Positions 32,523 through 44,486 of a stretch of DNA of 64,000 nt are shown in pieces. The stretch is from Lampris incognitus. Its lineage: Eukaryota; Chordata; Actinopteri; Lampriformes; Lampridae. The notes under the pieces are model-generated. The model did no database searches. It was not told where the DNA came from and worked only from the letters and a program-made list of their open reading frames with translations. A program made the position numbers and the translations under genes. Position 1 is the stretch's first letter; every line of letters starts with the position of its first letter. Where the stretch lies: NCBI RefSeq assembly GCF_029633865.1, contig NC_079213.1, positions 86,577,793 through 86,641,792 of the forward strand, given 5' to 3'.

Positions 32523-33100
32523 ATGGCTGGTAACCTTGTCATAGAGGGAGCCAAACAATCTAGAAAAGGTGCCACAAAGCATTGCTGCTGGGGAACTTGT
32601 AGATCAGATTGACGATATAAAGAAAGGTTGCCTGAAGGAACAGAATTTTTGAGATTCCCAAAGCCAGGAACCGTGAAAGATGGCAACAGAGTGGGAAATG
32701 AAACGCGAAAAAGAGAAGACAGAAAAAGCAAAGAGGTGGCTTCATGCATGTGGAAGGAAAGACTTCTGTCATCTTTCGGACATTAAGAAAGACACTTACA
32801 TATGCAATTTACATTTCTTCGGGGGGAAGGGTTCTACGGAGGACCATCCTGACCCTATTCTTGCTACTCTTACCGAGAATGAAATGGAGGGTCATGCTCT
32901 TCGTGCAACAAAATTATTAAGAACGAAGCAAGCCCGAGAAAGCCGTATTATGGGCCCTTCTGAAGTAAAAAAAGAACGAATTGAGCCTGAAGTAATTACT
33001 ACTGGCTGTGTTTCAACAGAAGGACTGTAAATTGAAGAATCTAATTCCATGTTAGTCGGGGCTGATGATGGTGAGGATGATGCCTGCTATCCCTTTCAGG
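32523..33100 (+). pseudogene. THAP-domain protein fragment from a DNA transposon
   Basis: Decayed frames give KHCCWGTCRSD, stop, RYKERLPEGTEFLRFPKPG, then after a frameshift EKAKRWLHACGRKDFCHLSD and YICNLHFF. The C-C ... W ... C ... H spacing, with FPKP and the CNLHF ending, fits a THAP zinc-binding DNA-binding domain. THAP domains occur in host genes and in transposons; the position inside another transposon and the lesions favour the latter. It is cut at 33101 by the end of another hAT. Confidence 0.65.
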
Positions 33101-33220
33101 CAGTGGCGGCTGCTGACCAACATTTTTGGTGAAGTAACCACCCAACCAACCCCCCCTATTATATTTTTAAATTATCCCTCACTGTATGTGTAAAAACAAT
33201 AAATCATTAAGCAGATAAAT

Positions 33221-34170
33221 ATGGATATGTATGAGGGAAGTGTGACAATGGTGAGGTGTGCGGTTGGAATGACAGATGGGTTCAAGGTGGAGGTGGGATT
33301 ACATCAAGGATCAGCTCTGAGCCCTTTCTTGTTTGCAATGGTGATGGACAGGTTGACGGATGAGATCAGGCAGGAGTCTCCATGGATGATGTTTGCGGAT
33401 GACATTGTGATCTGTAGCAAGAGTAGGGTGCAGGTTGAGGAGAGCCTGGAGAGGTGGAGGTATGCACTGGAGAGAATAGAAATGAAAGTCAGTAGGAGCA
33501 AGACGGAATACCTATGCATGAATGAGAGGGAGGACAGCAGAATGGTGAGGATGCAAGGAGTAGAGGTGACAAGGGCATATGAGTTTAAATACCTGGGGTC
33601 AACTGTCCAAAGTAACAGGGAGTGCATAAGAGAGGTGAAGAGAGTGCAGGCAGTGCGGAGTGGCTGGAGAAGAGTGCCAGGAGTGATTTGCGACAGAAGA
33701 GTACAGGCAAGAGTTAAAGGGAAAGTTTACAAGATGGTTGTGAGACCAGCTATGTTATATGGTTTGGAGACAGTGGCACTGACAAAAAGACAGGAGGCGG
33801 AGCTGGAGGTGGCAGAGTTGAAGATGCTAAGATTTTCATTTGGAGTGACAAGAAGGACAGGATTAAGAATGATTATATTAGAGGGACTGCTCAAGTTGGA
33901 TGGTTTGGAGACAAAGCAAGAGAGGCAAGATTGAGATGGCTTGGATGTGTGGAGGAGAGATGCTGGGTATATTGGGAGAAGCATGCTGAATATGGAGCTG
34001 CCAGGGAACAGGAAAAGAGGAAGGCCAAAGAGGAGGTTTATGGATGTAGTGAGGGAAGACATGTAGGTGGCTGGTGTGACAGAGGAAGATGCAGAAGACA
34101 GGAAGAAATGGAAACGGCTGATTCGCTGTGGCGACCCCTAATGGGAGCAGATGAAAGTAGTAGTAGTAGT
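33221..34170 (+). mobile_element. 5'-truncated RTE copy with 15-bp target duplication
   Basis: ATTAAGCAGATAAAT occurs at 33206-33220 and 34171-34185, immediately bounding the element. It carries the last third of the RTE protein (GLHQGSALSPFLF, FADDIVICSKSRVQ, KFLGST-like core) as in 13797-14900, with a frameshift near 33850-33930. It ends in a (TAG)n tail. Plus orientation. Confidence 0.92.
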
Positions 34171-34185
34171 ATTAAGCAGATAAAT

Positions 34186-35045
34186 CCCAGCATATTATGT
34201 CAGTGACCTTTTATTCAAAAGACGTGACTGACATAACAATCTCTGTCCTTTGATGTAGGCATTTCCATTTGATGCAATAATTTAAAAAACAATCAATCAA
34301 ATAGACATTTCAGGTTATGAGTTACTTGGACTTCTGACAGTAGTGGATTAGCTGACAGGGAGGAGGGCACAAGGAAGGGTCTGTCGGTCTTTTGGTGCTT
34401 CTGTGCTGCAAATACAGACATAAAACATAGATTAGTTCAAGTAAACAACTCTTCACCTTAGATAGATTAGAATCATAATACAATTAAATCACCCTGATGA
34501 AGGCCAGTGCTGCCGCAAGACTTTGGTGTTTTTTATATTTTCACTTAAGTCATGTATTAGCACATTAATAAAGCCTTTTTCATTTTTTCTTCCCCAAGAC
34601 TTACACTAGACTTAAACTACTTTTATTGTCATTGCCTCATATGCTTGTCTCATACATACAAGGGAACAAAATTATGTTTCACAAGGACCACAGTGTTGCA
34701 TAAAAACAAATAATACACAATAAATATTAAAAACAAAAAGTGCATTAAAAGCAAAAAGACCTAAGCATCACAAGCACACCTGACATGGACAGTGAGAAAG
34801 ACAGTCAAAAAGAGTGCCTTGGTCACTTCTTTTTTTGCATTATAAAATTAATTTGAAACAATAATATTTACCAGTGGTAAGAGCTGTTGGTTCTCTGCTA
34901 GGATAATGCTGCGAGCAATGGGAGGGGACTGAGCTGGTCTGGACTGTGCTTCACATGAGAGTGGAGGGCTGAGCTGGACTGGACTGTACTGCAAACAGAA
35001 GTGTAGCCTGAACAACATAAACCTCCTGGTTCTGTAGAGAACCTA
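34186..35045. repeat. Non-coding part of the TTF hAT, duplicated at 37644-38110
   Basis: Segments such as CCTTTTATTCAA, TAACAATCT, ACATTTCAGGTTA and AGACATAAAACA recur in the same order at 37657-37885. The two copies flank the DIRS-like element. They look like a tandem duplication of transposon sequence. Confidence 0.55.
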
Positions 35046-37643
35046 GGTTCTATGAGCTACGGAGTAGTGCTATATTTATCGCGTCTTTGGACAGCATCTC
35101 CAATATTTCCTGCCGCAACACCTCTGCTTCGGCAGGTGAATGGGTCAGCGTCTGACGTATGCCTGTGTAAGGGGGAGGACCCTGCTCGAACCGAATCTCG
35201 TGCCCATGCCTGACCGTCCGGAGGATCCACTCTGGTACACCCGGCAGCGCCTGCCAGCGTGCGTAATGGGGAGACAGAGAGCGCGTGACGTGTTGTGTCT
35301 GGCTGTCGAGAAATAGGCTGTATCGCTGCCATTCCGGTCCAACCTCCGAGCTCTCCACAGAAGTGTTGAGAGGCTCCCACGGCGGACGCGTCCCATATGG
35401 GGAGGGAATATGTGCAGGATTTTGCCCAACAGAAGGTGGGAGCGCGGAAAAATCAGCATCAGCATGCGCGCGCCCAGCACCCTCTCCGACTGGCCACAGA
35501 CAGCGAGTCATGCGCTCCGGTAACCCTGCTTTACGCACGGGAAAACCCAGGGCGTAACTCTGGACGCCTGTCCGATGGGATAAATTAATTTCATTCCCAT
35601 CTGACAGCTCATGATTATCCGAGACAGGCATAGATACAGAGTTCAACAACCCATAACCTTGTGTACGGTTTGAAACAGAACTGATCTCAGCGGTATAATT
35701 CACATAGCCTACACCCTGTGAAGCTAGTGAACCCATTGCCATATCTGGAACATCTTCGTTTCTTCTGACTTGCTTGCAGAGTCCGGTGGCATGTGACACA
35801 ACATTACTCACTACACCATGTGCGCGTGGAATAAAAGTAGCATCGACATCACCAACATTATATGACAGACCACCCACCGTAGAATAATCTACAGACGAGG
35901 AACACGAAGGATAAAATGCCGAACTGAAATCTTTATTCATCAACATGTTCCCCTCATTGCATGGTAAAACCTTGCCACCAGTGGCCATAACATCAATACC
36001 TGCAATGTTCGAACAGGGGGTGTGGGGGTCTGTCGCGCACCGTCAGCGGCGGCGTGGATCTCCCGAGCTGGCACCCCTGGTCTGGTGCTCGTACTTCCGC
36101 TTCACGTCAGGCTGAGGACCACCCGCGCCGCCTCCGCCAGCGTGGTGGGACTGACGGTGAGCCCCAGGGGCTGGCGCCGGGCCAGCCGACTGGCTCTTGT
36201 CGTAGTTCTTGCAGCGCTTCGAGGCTCGACCTCGCCCCCCCTGCGGCTGGGGCTTCGGAGAGCCTTGAGCGCGTGTCGGAGGCTGCGCGGGACCCTTCTC
36301 TTTGAAGGTCTTAGCCAGCAGCTCCGCGTTGGCCAGGTCGTGACGGATCTTTTCCAGTGCTGGCTCATCCACACCGAAAAGGCCGTCCGTGTTGATGGGG
36401 AGCTTGCGGATCATCTTAACGACCCCGTCCTCCAAGCGACAGTCCTTCGTCCAGAACTCGCGCCTCAGCAGGACTGAGGAGGACAGAGCCGCACCCAGGT
36501 TCACCGCGGCATCACGGAGGAACGTGCCGATGATCTGAGAAGCCCTCCAAGCCTCGTCCAGGTGTGAGGCATCGGTGTCGTCATCCCCCTGGCTCTCACT
36601 GTTTGATCTTCATCGCCGCCTCCTTGCTCTCCGGTTCACGTAGCTTACCAGGGTAGAGCCGGGGAAAAAGAAATTTCTCCACAGTCGGGGGCGGCATAGA
36701 AGCAGGAGACCAGCCGGCAACCGTCAGGTGGCTCTTGGTGTTCACTTTAACAGTGGAGCGCACCTTCTCTGGTTCCGGCCATGTGGCTTTGATGGACTCC
36801 GTGATGGGGGGGAAGGGCGGAATGTGCTTATGGTCTTGCGCACCTCCACCGAGGCAGAGAACGCCTGATACATTCCGGGCGTCACCGAGGCATGGACTGG
36901 GGCAACCCTTGTGGTCCCCGTCGAAGCCAAGGCCCTCTCGAGGAAAAAAGGGAAAAAGTCGTCGAACTTTGCCTCCTCCTTGGACCCTTCCTCAGGGACT
37001 TGGTAGGAGCAAGATCCGTCATCTTGAGTAGCAGCCTGCGGAACCGCCGGTGGGCACATGTGGTCCTGGCTCCCAGGGAGCACAGCAGAAACCAACGAGC
37101 CCGGCCGGGGAGGGATCTCGAACACACCGACACCAACCTGAGTGGAAAGGCGTGTGAAACCCAGCTCGTCCGTCGACTGAGCGGCCATGAAGCGCACACC
37201 ATGCATGGTGGCACCTCTAGGCTAGCTGCAGTCTCCCGAACATGAGCCATGCTAGGATGGTCGCTGCAAAAAGGATGGAAATCGCCAGCGTCCTTCTTCC
37301 TGTGGCAACAACTGTAAAACTCGGCGAAAAGAACATCGACGTCGACGTTAACACCAGCCATAGTGACGGAGAAAACCGCACTATTGTCAAAATAGAGAAA
37401 ATAGCTAAGCTAGCTAGCAATGAAGAAAAAACCCGCAACAGAGCTCAGCACGACACGTCTTCCCTTGAAGGAGGCTCTAGTCGAACTGACGAGTGATGTG
37501 GTGACGCATGTCAAGTGCAGTTGTGGGCGGGGCTTAGGGGATGCTGTCGCATGAGCGGTGAATTTCAGAGCCTAGCGTCGCCAGAGGCGAGGTCAGAGGG
37601 GCAATATGTAAATATAGCACTACGGAATAGCGATAATAGAACC
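35046..37643 (-). mobile_element. DIRS-like retroelement, gag and start of pol only
   Basis: The ends form an imperfect inverted repeat: GGTTCTAT...GTAGTGCTATATT at 35046-35078 matches the reverse of 37611-37643. Inverted termini are typical of DIRS elements. No RNase H or tyrosine recombinase is present, so this is a deletion derivative that would depend on a full-length element. Confidence 0.6.
35050..37361 (-). pseudogene. DIRS-like gag and N-terminal pol fragments
   Basis: Reading from 37361 down, frames at 37361-36882 and 37206-36742 overlap, then 36504-36043 (153 codons, with NLGAALSSSVLLRREFWTKD and a Gly/Pro/Arg-rich tail) and 35988-35050 (312 codons). The last ends ARWQALPGVPEWILRTVRHG followed by a PPP...TLTHSPAEAEVLRQEI-type region, the start of DIRS reverse transcriptases, and stops before the catalytic region. 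The long frames suggest a young insertion. Assignment rests on style of sequence, so moderate confidence. Confidence 0.55.
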
Positions 37644-37989
37644 AGCATATGTTCACGACCTTTTATTCAAGACATGTGACTAATATAACAATCTATGTCC
37701 AAATAGACATTTCTATTTGATGCATTAATTAAAAACACAAACAAATACAGACATTTCAGGTTAATAGACAATGACTTACTTGGACTTATGACAGCAGTGA
37801 ATTATCTGACAGGGAGCAGGGCAGGTATGCTACAGGTATGCTGGTTTTCTGTTGATTCTGTGCTGAAAACAGAGACATAAAACACATAGGTTAGTTCAAG
37901 TGAACAAATATTCAAGTTTGAGTATTTGAAGCATAATAAAATGAATTTGAAACAATAATACTTACCAATGGGCTTGCTTCCTGGACTTG

Positions 37990-38800
37990 AGAGAGCCTGG
38001 TTTGAGAGCTGGCTGGACATGAGAGAACTGGGCATGACAGAAGAGGGCAGAGTTGGCTGGATATGAGAGAGCTGGGCATGACAGAGGAGGGCTGTGCTGG
38101 CTGAACATAAGAGAGCTGGGCATGCCACTCTGATGGCCGAGCGGAATAACCCGCCATTCTTGCAACCCGCTCGTCATGTGGCTGGGAGGTTCGTGTCCCA
38201 GACTCAACGTAACCGGTCACGGCCAGAGCGTCCACGGGGTAAGGCATTCAATAGGCCACCCTTACCCGAGGGATAGTGGGTGTAGATCGGTGTAGTGTTC
38301 AGGGACTCGTCGATCTCCAGCGACCCCTCTGGCCCATCTGGGCGCCTGCAGCCAAGCAACAGAAAGCATTCTCCCTACGTCTCCTTCGCGGCCTGAAGGT
38401 AATGCAATCCATGCGAGGCTTCAGCGTGTAGAATAGCGAGAGCAGTTGACACGAGTTAGAAGGAAGCTGGTGTTACGACTATCTCCTTCCTGTGGAAACG
38501 TGAGCCAGGGGAGTTATTCGACAAGAGTTCCAGCCATATGACATTGGGTTAATTGGGTGGGATAAGGGGAAAAACTAGAAATAAATTTATAAATAAAAGA
38601 GAGCTGGGCATGACAGAGGAGGGCAGGGCTGGCTGGACATGAGAGAGCTGGGCATGACAGAGGAGGGCTGTGCTGGCTGGACATGAGAAACCTGGGCATG
38701 ACAGAGGAGGGCAGAGCTGGCTGGACATGAGATATCAGGGCATGACAGAGGAGGGCTGTGCTGGCTGGACATCAGAGAGTTTGGTATGAAAGAAGGGCTG
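37990..38800. repeat. 42-bp minisatellite split by a SINE
   Basis: Units close to GAGAGCTGGGCATGACAGAG + GAGGGCTGTGCTGGCTGGACAT (42 bp) occur about three times before 38125 and about five times after 38597. Because 42 is divisible by three, the array is open in several frames and gives false proline/serine-rich proteins. A few related words also appear near 34915-34990. Confidence 0.85.
38125..38596 (+). mobile_element. tRNA-derived SINE (family B) with 16-bp target duplication
   Basis: AAGAGAGCTGGGCATG is present at 38109-38124 and 38597-38612. The head TGATGGCCGAGCGG and GGTTCGTGTCCC near 38190 fit A- and B-box motifs of a tRNA-derived promoter. The tail is AAATTTATAAATAAA. Unrelated to family A at 9.4 kb. 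Confidence 0.85.
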
Positions 38801-39264
38801 ACTTGGACCTTACTGTGCTGCAGAACAAATCCAACATAAACCTTCTTCTTTCTCTCCCTATTCACTTTCCCATCCTGATGCTGTCTCATCTGCTAATGGC
38901 ATCCTTTCTCACTGATGTTTTTCCTTATCATCCTGGTGATCAGTCTTATTTACTACAAAATGCAAAATACAGAAAAATCTCAAATCTCATTAATACAGTA
39001 ATAAAGGAAAGCTAGTCTCAACACACCTATAGGAAAATGTTTTGGTCCTTAAACTTGTTTCAGCACTCATCAAAACTCAGGTAATTGTAGTTATATGCAA
39101 TAACTGCAATGAATAGTCATACTTATCAACAAATACAAAATCTGAATAACATACAAGCAATTATATTAAATCTCAGCTCTCACCTTGTAAATTAATTCTG
39201 TCCTCCTGTTTTTCTTGGTGAAGTGGTCAATCACTGTCATACCAGGAAGGATTTTTTTTCCAAA

Positions 39265-39826
39265 GACTTGATTATTCTCCTCTCAATTGCTAGCACTGCT
39301 AAGTTTTGAAGTTGTTACTGCCCCATGGTATTCCTTGTGCATGCCTTTAGACGCTTCAGATATGAAAAGCTCCTCTCCACACCAGCTGATGTTACTCCAA
39401 CTGTTGCAATGAAGCACATGAGCCAATAAGCCTGTGGCATTGCCCTGTCCAGCTCAGTAGTTTTTAAAAGAGCTATGAGGTCACACAGCTTGCCTTTGTT
39501 TGTATGAAGCCCCGTGTCTGAGTACAGGACTTGCAACTCTGCCTTCAACCTGTCTGAATGAAAGAAATGCCCATAGCCTTTCTTTAGACACTCAAATGAC
39601 TCAAAAGGAAAATCTCTCACCATGTCATCAAACTTCACTGGATTGAGCAGCTCAAGGAAGCGTGTGTTATCCATGTTAACATAACGCTGTGTGATCTGGT
39701 CAATCAAGTTGTTCAAGACAGCCTATACACATCCCTGTAATGCTGCTTGGGATCTTGAGTGTTCCCTCTGCGTCGTCTTTTCCTGGGATGATGCTCTGGC
39801 TCCTCTGTCATGCCAGCAGCTTTTGC
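39265..39826 (-). pseudogene. C-terminal part of the TTF hAT transposase
   Basis: Read from 39826 down: PEHHPRKRRRRGNTQDPKQH, a one-base frameshift near 39722, then NNLIDQITQRYVNMDNTRF, ELDRAMPQAYWLMCFIATVG and SAGVERSFSYLKRLKACTRN followed, after TMGQ and a stop, by LAVLAIERRI. This is the hAT C-terminal dimerisation region. It continues the coding at 42568-43900 across the inserted ZBED hAT. Confidence 0.8.
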
Positions 39827-39834
39827 ATAGATAG

Positions 39835-42559
39835 TAGGGATGCACCGAAATGAAAATTCTTGGCTGAAACCGAAAACCAAAAATGAGGAAACCAAGGCCG
39901 AAAACCGAAAACCGAAACACCGAAAGAAATGACTATGTCAATTATTAGAACCATTGCATTTATGGCTATGACTATGTACTAACCTCACTAAAATCAAGGC
40001 ATTGCAATTCAAAGAATAAATCAATTACAAAAGTATGAAAATATTTATTTAGCACTGACATTACAACAATGCACAATATAAATTATAATTCAAAACAAAA
40101 TGTTTAACTTGACCCCACTCATGTATACATTAAATAATAATGTACAGGCCTATAACTGACTGGCCTGCTGAAAGATTGTAAAATTAAATATGTTCTCTCA
40201 TAAAAACACAAAGTGCATTTAAGTCAAGTGCCTTTTAAATTTTTCTCTGTAGGACTACTATAACAAAGTGCATTCAGAACAAGTGCAACTGCTGAAAGAT
40301 ATAACAATATTTTCTCTGTAGGCCTACAACATAACAGTGTATCAAAACAAAGATTGCCATAGCCTGTAGGCATTTAACAACAACAAATGCACCAAGAATT
40401 GTGGATGTGCAGAGTGGAAAACAAATATTTTAACAATAGACACACGCCCATTCTACTTCTTGAGGTAAAGTGGCAGGTTTTTCTTGATGAAGAGTAGCTT
40501 CTCTGCTTTGTCACAGTGAAGTCTGTTCCTCTTCTCATCGAGAACATGAGCTGCAGCACTGAACAGTCTCTCGCTGTCAGTGCTTGTGCACGGAGCAGAC
40601 AAGTACTTGCGTGCCATCTTTGCCAGGTCAGGAAAGCGGCCATGGTTATTTCTCCAGTAGGCAAGAGGGTTATCACTTCTGGAGATGGGGACTTCAGACA
40701 GATAACCATCCAACTGTTGAGCGGTTGAGCTTGTTGTCTGCGTGATATTTGAGAAAGATAAAGGGCCAGTGCATAAACATTTTTATCAAATAAAATAAAA
40801 CTGTCTAGCAGAAAAATAAAATCATCTGATAGTCACATATAGTAAGTCAGAACAGAATAGCCTACCTATTATTTGGGGCACTCTCTTGCAGGATCTCATT
40901 GAACATATCAGACAAGGAAGGTGCATGCCCCTCATCTGGTGCAGAGACGAGTCCTTTTTTCTGCGCTCTGCTCTCCTCCCACGCTGTGCGCTGGTCCGTC
41001 TCCAAGCGGGTTGTCCGAATCCATCGCGGCCTGGATCATTTCACGTGCGCGCTGCTTTAATCCCACATCCAAGTAATGATCCTTATAACGCGGATCAAGT
41101 ACAGTCACGATGAAGTGCAGAGGATCCGAATAGATCTCAGTGAAACGTGTGTTGACAGACTCTAAGAGTGTGCTTTTCATTGTTTTCACTCCATGGTCCG
41201 TCTCAACCTCTTTGCTTAGAAGACGCTTGGGTGCCGCAATTAACGGAATAACGTCTGCTACAGATAACCTGGGGGAGCTGATCTCTTTAGTTAACTGCTC
41301 AAAGTGGGCAAGACGAGAGAGAGAATGTTCTCTATTAAGACCCACTGGTGTGAAGTGAATGTCGCGAGGAGCTCGTGATCTGCGCTGTATGCAGCCAAGA
41401 CTCGCTTTTGCGCAAAGAGGCTTTCCAGCATGTAAAAAGTGCTGTTCCAGCATGTACTCACGTCTTGTTGAAACCGTTTTATTGGTGTTCCAAACTGATC
41501 TTACATAGACTGTAAGCGGGAATAGGCCAGCTGAGAATGTTTAAAGTGGCCAACAATTCTTCTGCCTATAGCCAATACGTCTTTTACGCTGCGCTGAGAC
41601 AACACTCCCTCATTCACAGCCAGATGTAGTGTGTGGGCCATGCACCGTATTCCTTTCAGCTGGCTGTCTTCTATCGCTTTTGCCATATTTCTTGCATTTT
41701 CACTGACTATGGCATGCACTTTAGATCGGTCGATATGCCAGGTGTCGAACATATTGGCGAATGCAGCAGAAATGGCTGCTGCTGTATGTGACCCTCTAAA
41801 CTCTTGTGAATGGAGCAGAATCTTTTGCAGCTTGAAATCTGTATCGATCCACTATGCGGTTAGACTGAGCATACTGGTGAGGCTGACGTCTGAGCTCCAT
41901 ATGTCGATCGTGAAACTGATAGCTGTAATATCTGATGCTATAAGCTCATGGACATGAGTTGCAACAACATTAAACAGCTCAGGTAAACACACGTCTGAGA
42001 AATGCCGTCTGCTTGGCATGGCATAACGGGGCTCAATGTGATCAATCAGCCTACGAAATCCCACATCTTCTACGACAGAGAACGGCTGATCATCTAAGGC
42101 AATAAACTCCATAATTTTTTGTGTTATGGCCTTTGCCTTAGCACCATCACTGGAAAACTGTCTTGAGTGGGCGTGCTCGGATTGACTTTTCTTTTCTGCG
42201 CCGCATTCTTCTCATATTCAGAATGGCAAACGGGATGTTTGGATTTCAGGTGATAAATTAAACCCGACGTGGAGAAACTCTTTGCAGACACACCCCCTCT
42301 TGAAATTTCAGCATTGCATGTTTTGCAAATCGCTATCCGTGGGTCATATTCCGAGATATTGAAATACGTCCACACCGCAGAGATGTTGGCTCTTATCCAG
42401 ATAACCGTGTGCTGGCTGAGCTTTTTGCTTGCGTCATCACAATTCTGTTTTGGCCGTGTTGTTTCGGTGATTTAGGTCTTTCGGCCGAAAACCGAAAATG
42501 CGCTTTTGGGCCATTTTCGGCCGAAAATTTTCGGTGGCCGAATTTTCGGTGCATCCCTA
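39835..42559 (-). mobile_element. ZBED-type hAT transposon with perfect 8-bp target duplication
   Basis: ATAGATAG flanks both sides (39827-39834, 42560-42567). The ends are inverted repeats starting TAGGGATGCACCGAAA, with further sub-terminal repeats of CGAAAA and CGGCCGAAAA. At 2725 bp with a full-length but broken transposase, it is close to a complete Ac-like hAT. Confidence 0.95.
40453..42375 (-). pseudogene. Ac-like (ZBED) hAT transposase, broken
   Basis: From 42375 down: BED finger (YDPRIAICKTCNAEISRGG ... LIYHLKSKH), then RRLIDHIEPRYAMPSRRHF, FTIDIWSSDVSLTSM (first catalytic D region), SENARNMAKAIEDSQLKG, GIRCMAHTLHLAVNEG, FQQDVSTCWNSTFYML, TVLDPRYKDHYL, and the dimerisation end NPLAYWRNNHGRFPDLAKMA, STDSERLFSAAAHVLDEKRN. 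Stops and shifts occur near 42124, 41851, 41500 and 40930. Such proteins cut and paste DNA; this one is inactive. Confidence 0.9.
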
Positions 42560-42567
42560 ATAGATAG

Positions 42568-43900
42568 CTTGGAATGATGCCTCAGACTTCTTCTCCTTGC
42601 AAAGGTCAGAAGAGACTCAATCCGTGATATGCAAAAGACAACATCTGCTGCTTTCTGCTGCACAATATCAAAAACCACAGCTGTCTCACAAAAATATGCT
42701 CATATGTCAACAGCATAAAAACAAAATCCACACAAGGTTCTCACTAACCCATTTGCAGCACTGATTGTTTCCCCCATCTGTCCGATTCAAACATGCTCTA
42801 AAAAGTTACAAGTAGCTTCTCATGATTGTTTACTACTGTGCTAACAATGCCTGACGAGAAGTTCCTGCGTGTGGGGGCATTTTTTGGTTTGTTCTGTTTT
42901 TTTGGTAGCCTGGAGCAACTCCCCCCCCCTCAAAAAAGTCATTCTCTTCTGAAAAATGTTGCAAACCCCGCCAAAGTTGCAAAAAAAAAAATCTTTGCTT
43001 CCGATATGTATTTTGCTCCTTGACTCAGTACGAGATTGAGCGGATGCGCATACCAATGAACAAACAGCGTATGGAGCAACTTGTTTCACTTCCGCCTGAA
43101 GCCCGTTCAATGAAGATGCCATCACAGCCGCGCCATAACACGTTTGACTAACAAGTTTGTTTGTAATCGTAGCTAGCCATCTCTCTGTCAATGAAATTAA
43201 AGACTGACTCAGCATCCCTGCCTCCTGACACATCAAAGAACCCAACGAAACGTTCCTGTGTTATTCCCGCAGCATCGACATAGCACAACTGGGCTTTGCA
43301 TGGTATATCGGTCGTCTCGTCTATCTGCCATGAAAGAAAAAAAAAAGGTGCAGCGGCAATCTCGCTTTTTATTTCCTCCTGAACGGCAGCAGCAATGCCT
43401 TCAATCAGAAAATCTTGTATGGTCTTAGAGATCTCAGAAAACAGAGTGGTCGACTTCAAATGAGCATCCAGAACATCATCATAGCGGGAAAACACTTCTA
43501 CCGTCTCTCTGTAGTTTCCTTTATTATCAGACTTTTCACTCTCATCATGCCACCTAAATGCCTGCTTCTGACGACCCAATAATGACACCGAATCAATCAA
43601 CCTTTCCAGAATGTCACGGTTTTTCCGGACCGTGTAGCTATGCTTTGCCAACTGGAGACGCTTGCCTTCATCAGTCAGAGTATCAATCCTCACATTTCCC
43701 AACAGACTTAATTGCACGGCTGCACTGACATGCTCCTTTGATTTTTCATGAAGCTTAACAGAGCTGTCAAAATGTCTTGATCCTCAAATCCATCTCTTGC
43801 AAACTTTGAAGAACACCCATCTCCTGCAGCAGCACACTTAAACATCACGCAAGGCCAGCAATACAAACGGTTTGTTAGCACACTCCACCTTGTCATACTG
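42568..43900 (-). pseudogene. N-terminal and central part of the TTF hAT transposase
   Basis: From 43900 down: TNRLYCWPCVMFKCAAAGDG (TTF-type finger), HSYTVRKNRDILERLIDSVS, FFFLSWQIDETTDIPCKAQL (catalytic D region) and GFFDVSGGRDAESVFNFIDR, stop near 43145, then TCYGAAVMASSLNGLQAEVK. At 42690-42568 it continues with VVFDIVQQKAADVVFCISRI up to the inserted ZBED hAT. Related host genes are ZMYM-like, but the lesions mark this as a transposon. Confidence 0.8.
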
Positions 43901-43916
43901 TTGACGTCGCCATCTC

Positions 43917-44122
43917 TGAGGGCAGGAATACCGGCTCAACTAGACTCATTTCACGGAGAATAATCACGCGTGCGCTTCGTCGGTGTTGCTGTAACCCGGA
44001 ATGGTTTCTTTATTGTGCGCATGCTCTTTTATAGACCACAGGTCAACACAACAACGCTCTCTAGTGGTAACATCAGTATAAGAGCACATACACATAACCT
44101 TGGCTTAGCCAATATTGTAACA
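43917..44122 (-). repeat. Copia 3' LTR (206 bp)
   Basis: Minus orientation, TG...CA ends, TATAAAAG promoter-like motif near 44028 and AATAAA near 44010. Confidence 0.7.
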
Positions 44123-44486
44123 CCCCCACTTGCTCTATACTGTACACATTGTAGTGATATACGCCATGTATATCCACTGGAACTACACTAGGTGTTATGT
44201 ACTACCCGGACTGTTATTATGGTTACACCACTACCATGTATGGTTATTACGTCTGCCTACTGAGCCACGATTAAACCTGAGTTCTATAACCCAGTGTGGT
44301 CATTGATCCTCGACCAATACTACACCAAGTATTACTTCATGGTGGCAGCGGTAAAGTACTCTCTATGAAGAATGAAGATAGACTGATAAAATTGTCCGTG
44401 GATAATTTCTGTCATCATTCAAGCAAGAGTGCGCCGGAGCTGAGCTAGCCGCAAAGCTAACTAGCTAGCTAGTAACAGGAGACGTC

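Larger units (their letters stand above)
33101..43916 (-). mobile_element. TTF-finger (ZMYM1-like) hAT transposon, nested and truncated
   Basis: A terminus-like CAGTGGCGGCTGCTGACC starts at 33101. Transposase coding runs on the minus strand in two blocks, 43900-42568 and 39826-39265. The other terminus is not seen; a copia LTR abuts the N-terminal coding at 43916. RTE, DIRS-like, SINE and ZBED-hAT insertions lie inside. Confidence 0.6.

Noticed and set aside
32523-33030. Host THAP gene
   Set aside because: In-frame stop and frameshift within the THAP domain, and it lies inside another transposon.
37990-38800. CRISPR array
   Set aside because: Units are contiguous without unique spacers, and the genome is eukaryotic.
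37802-38889. Proline/serine/cysteine-rich open frames over the minisatellite
   Set aside because: The 42-bp unit is a multiple of three, so frames stay open by construction; there is no start context or splice signal.
39265-43900. Host ZMYM1-like gene
   Set aside because: The frame is broken by stops and by another transposon; a terminus-like sequence is present at 33101.
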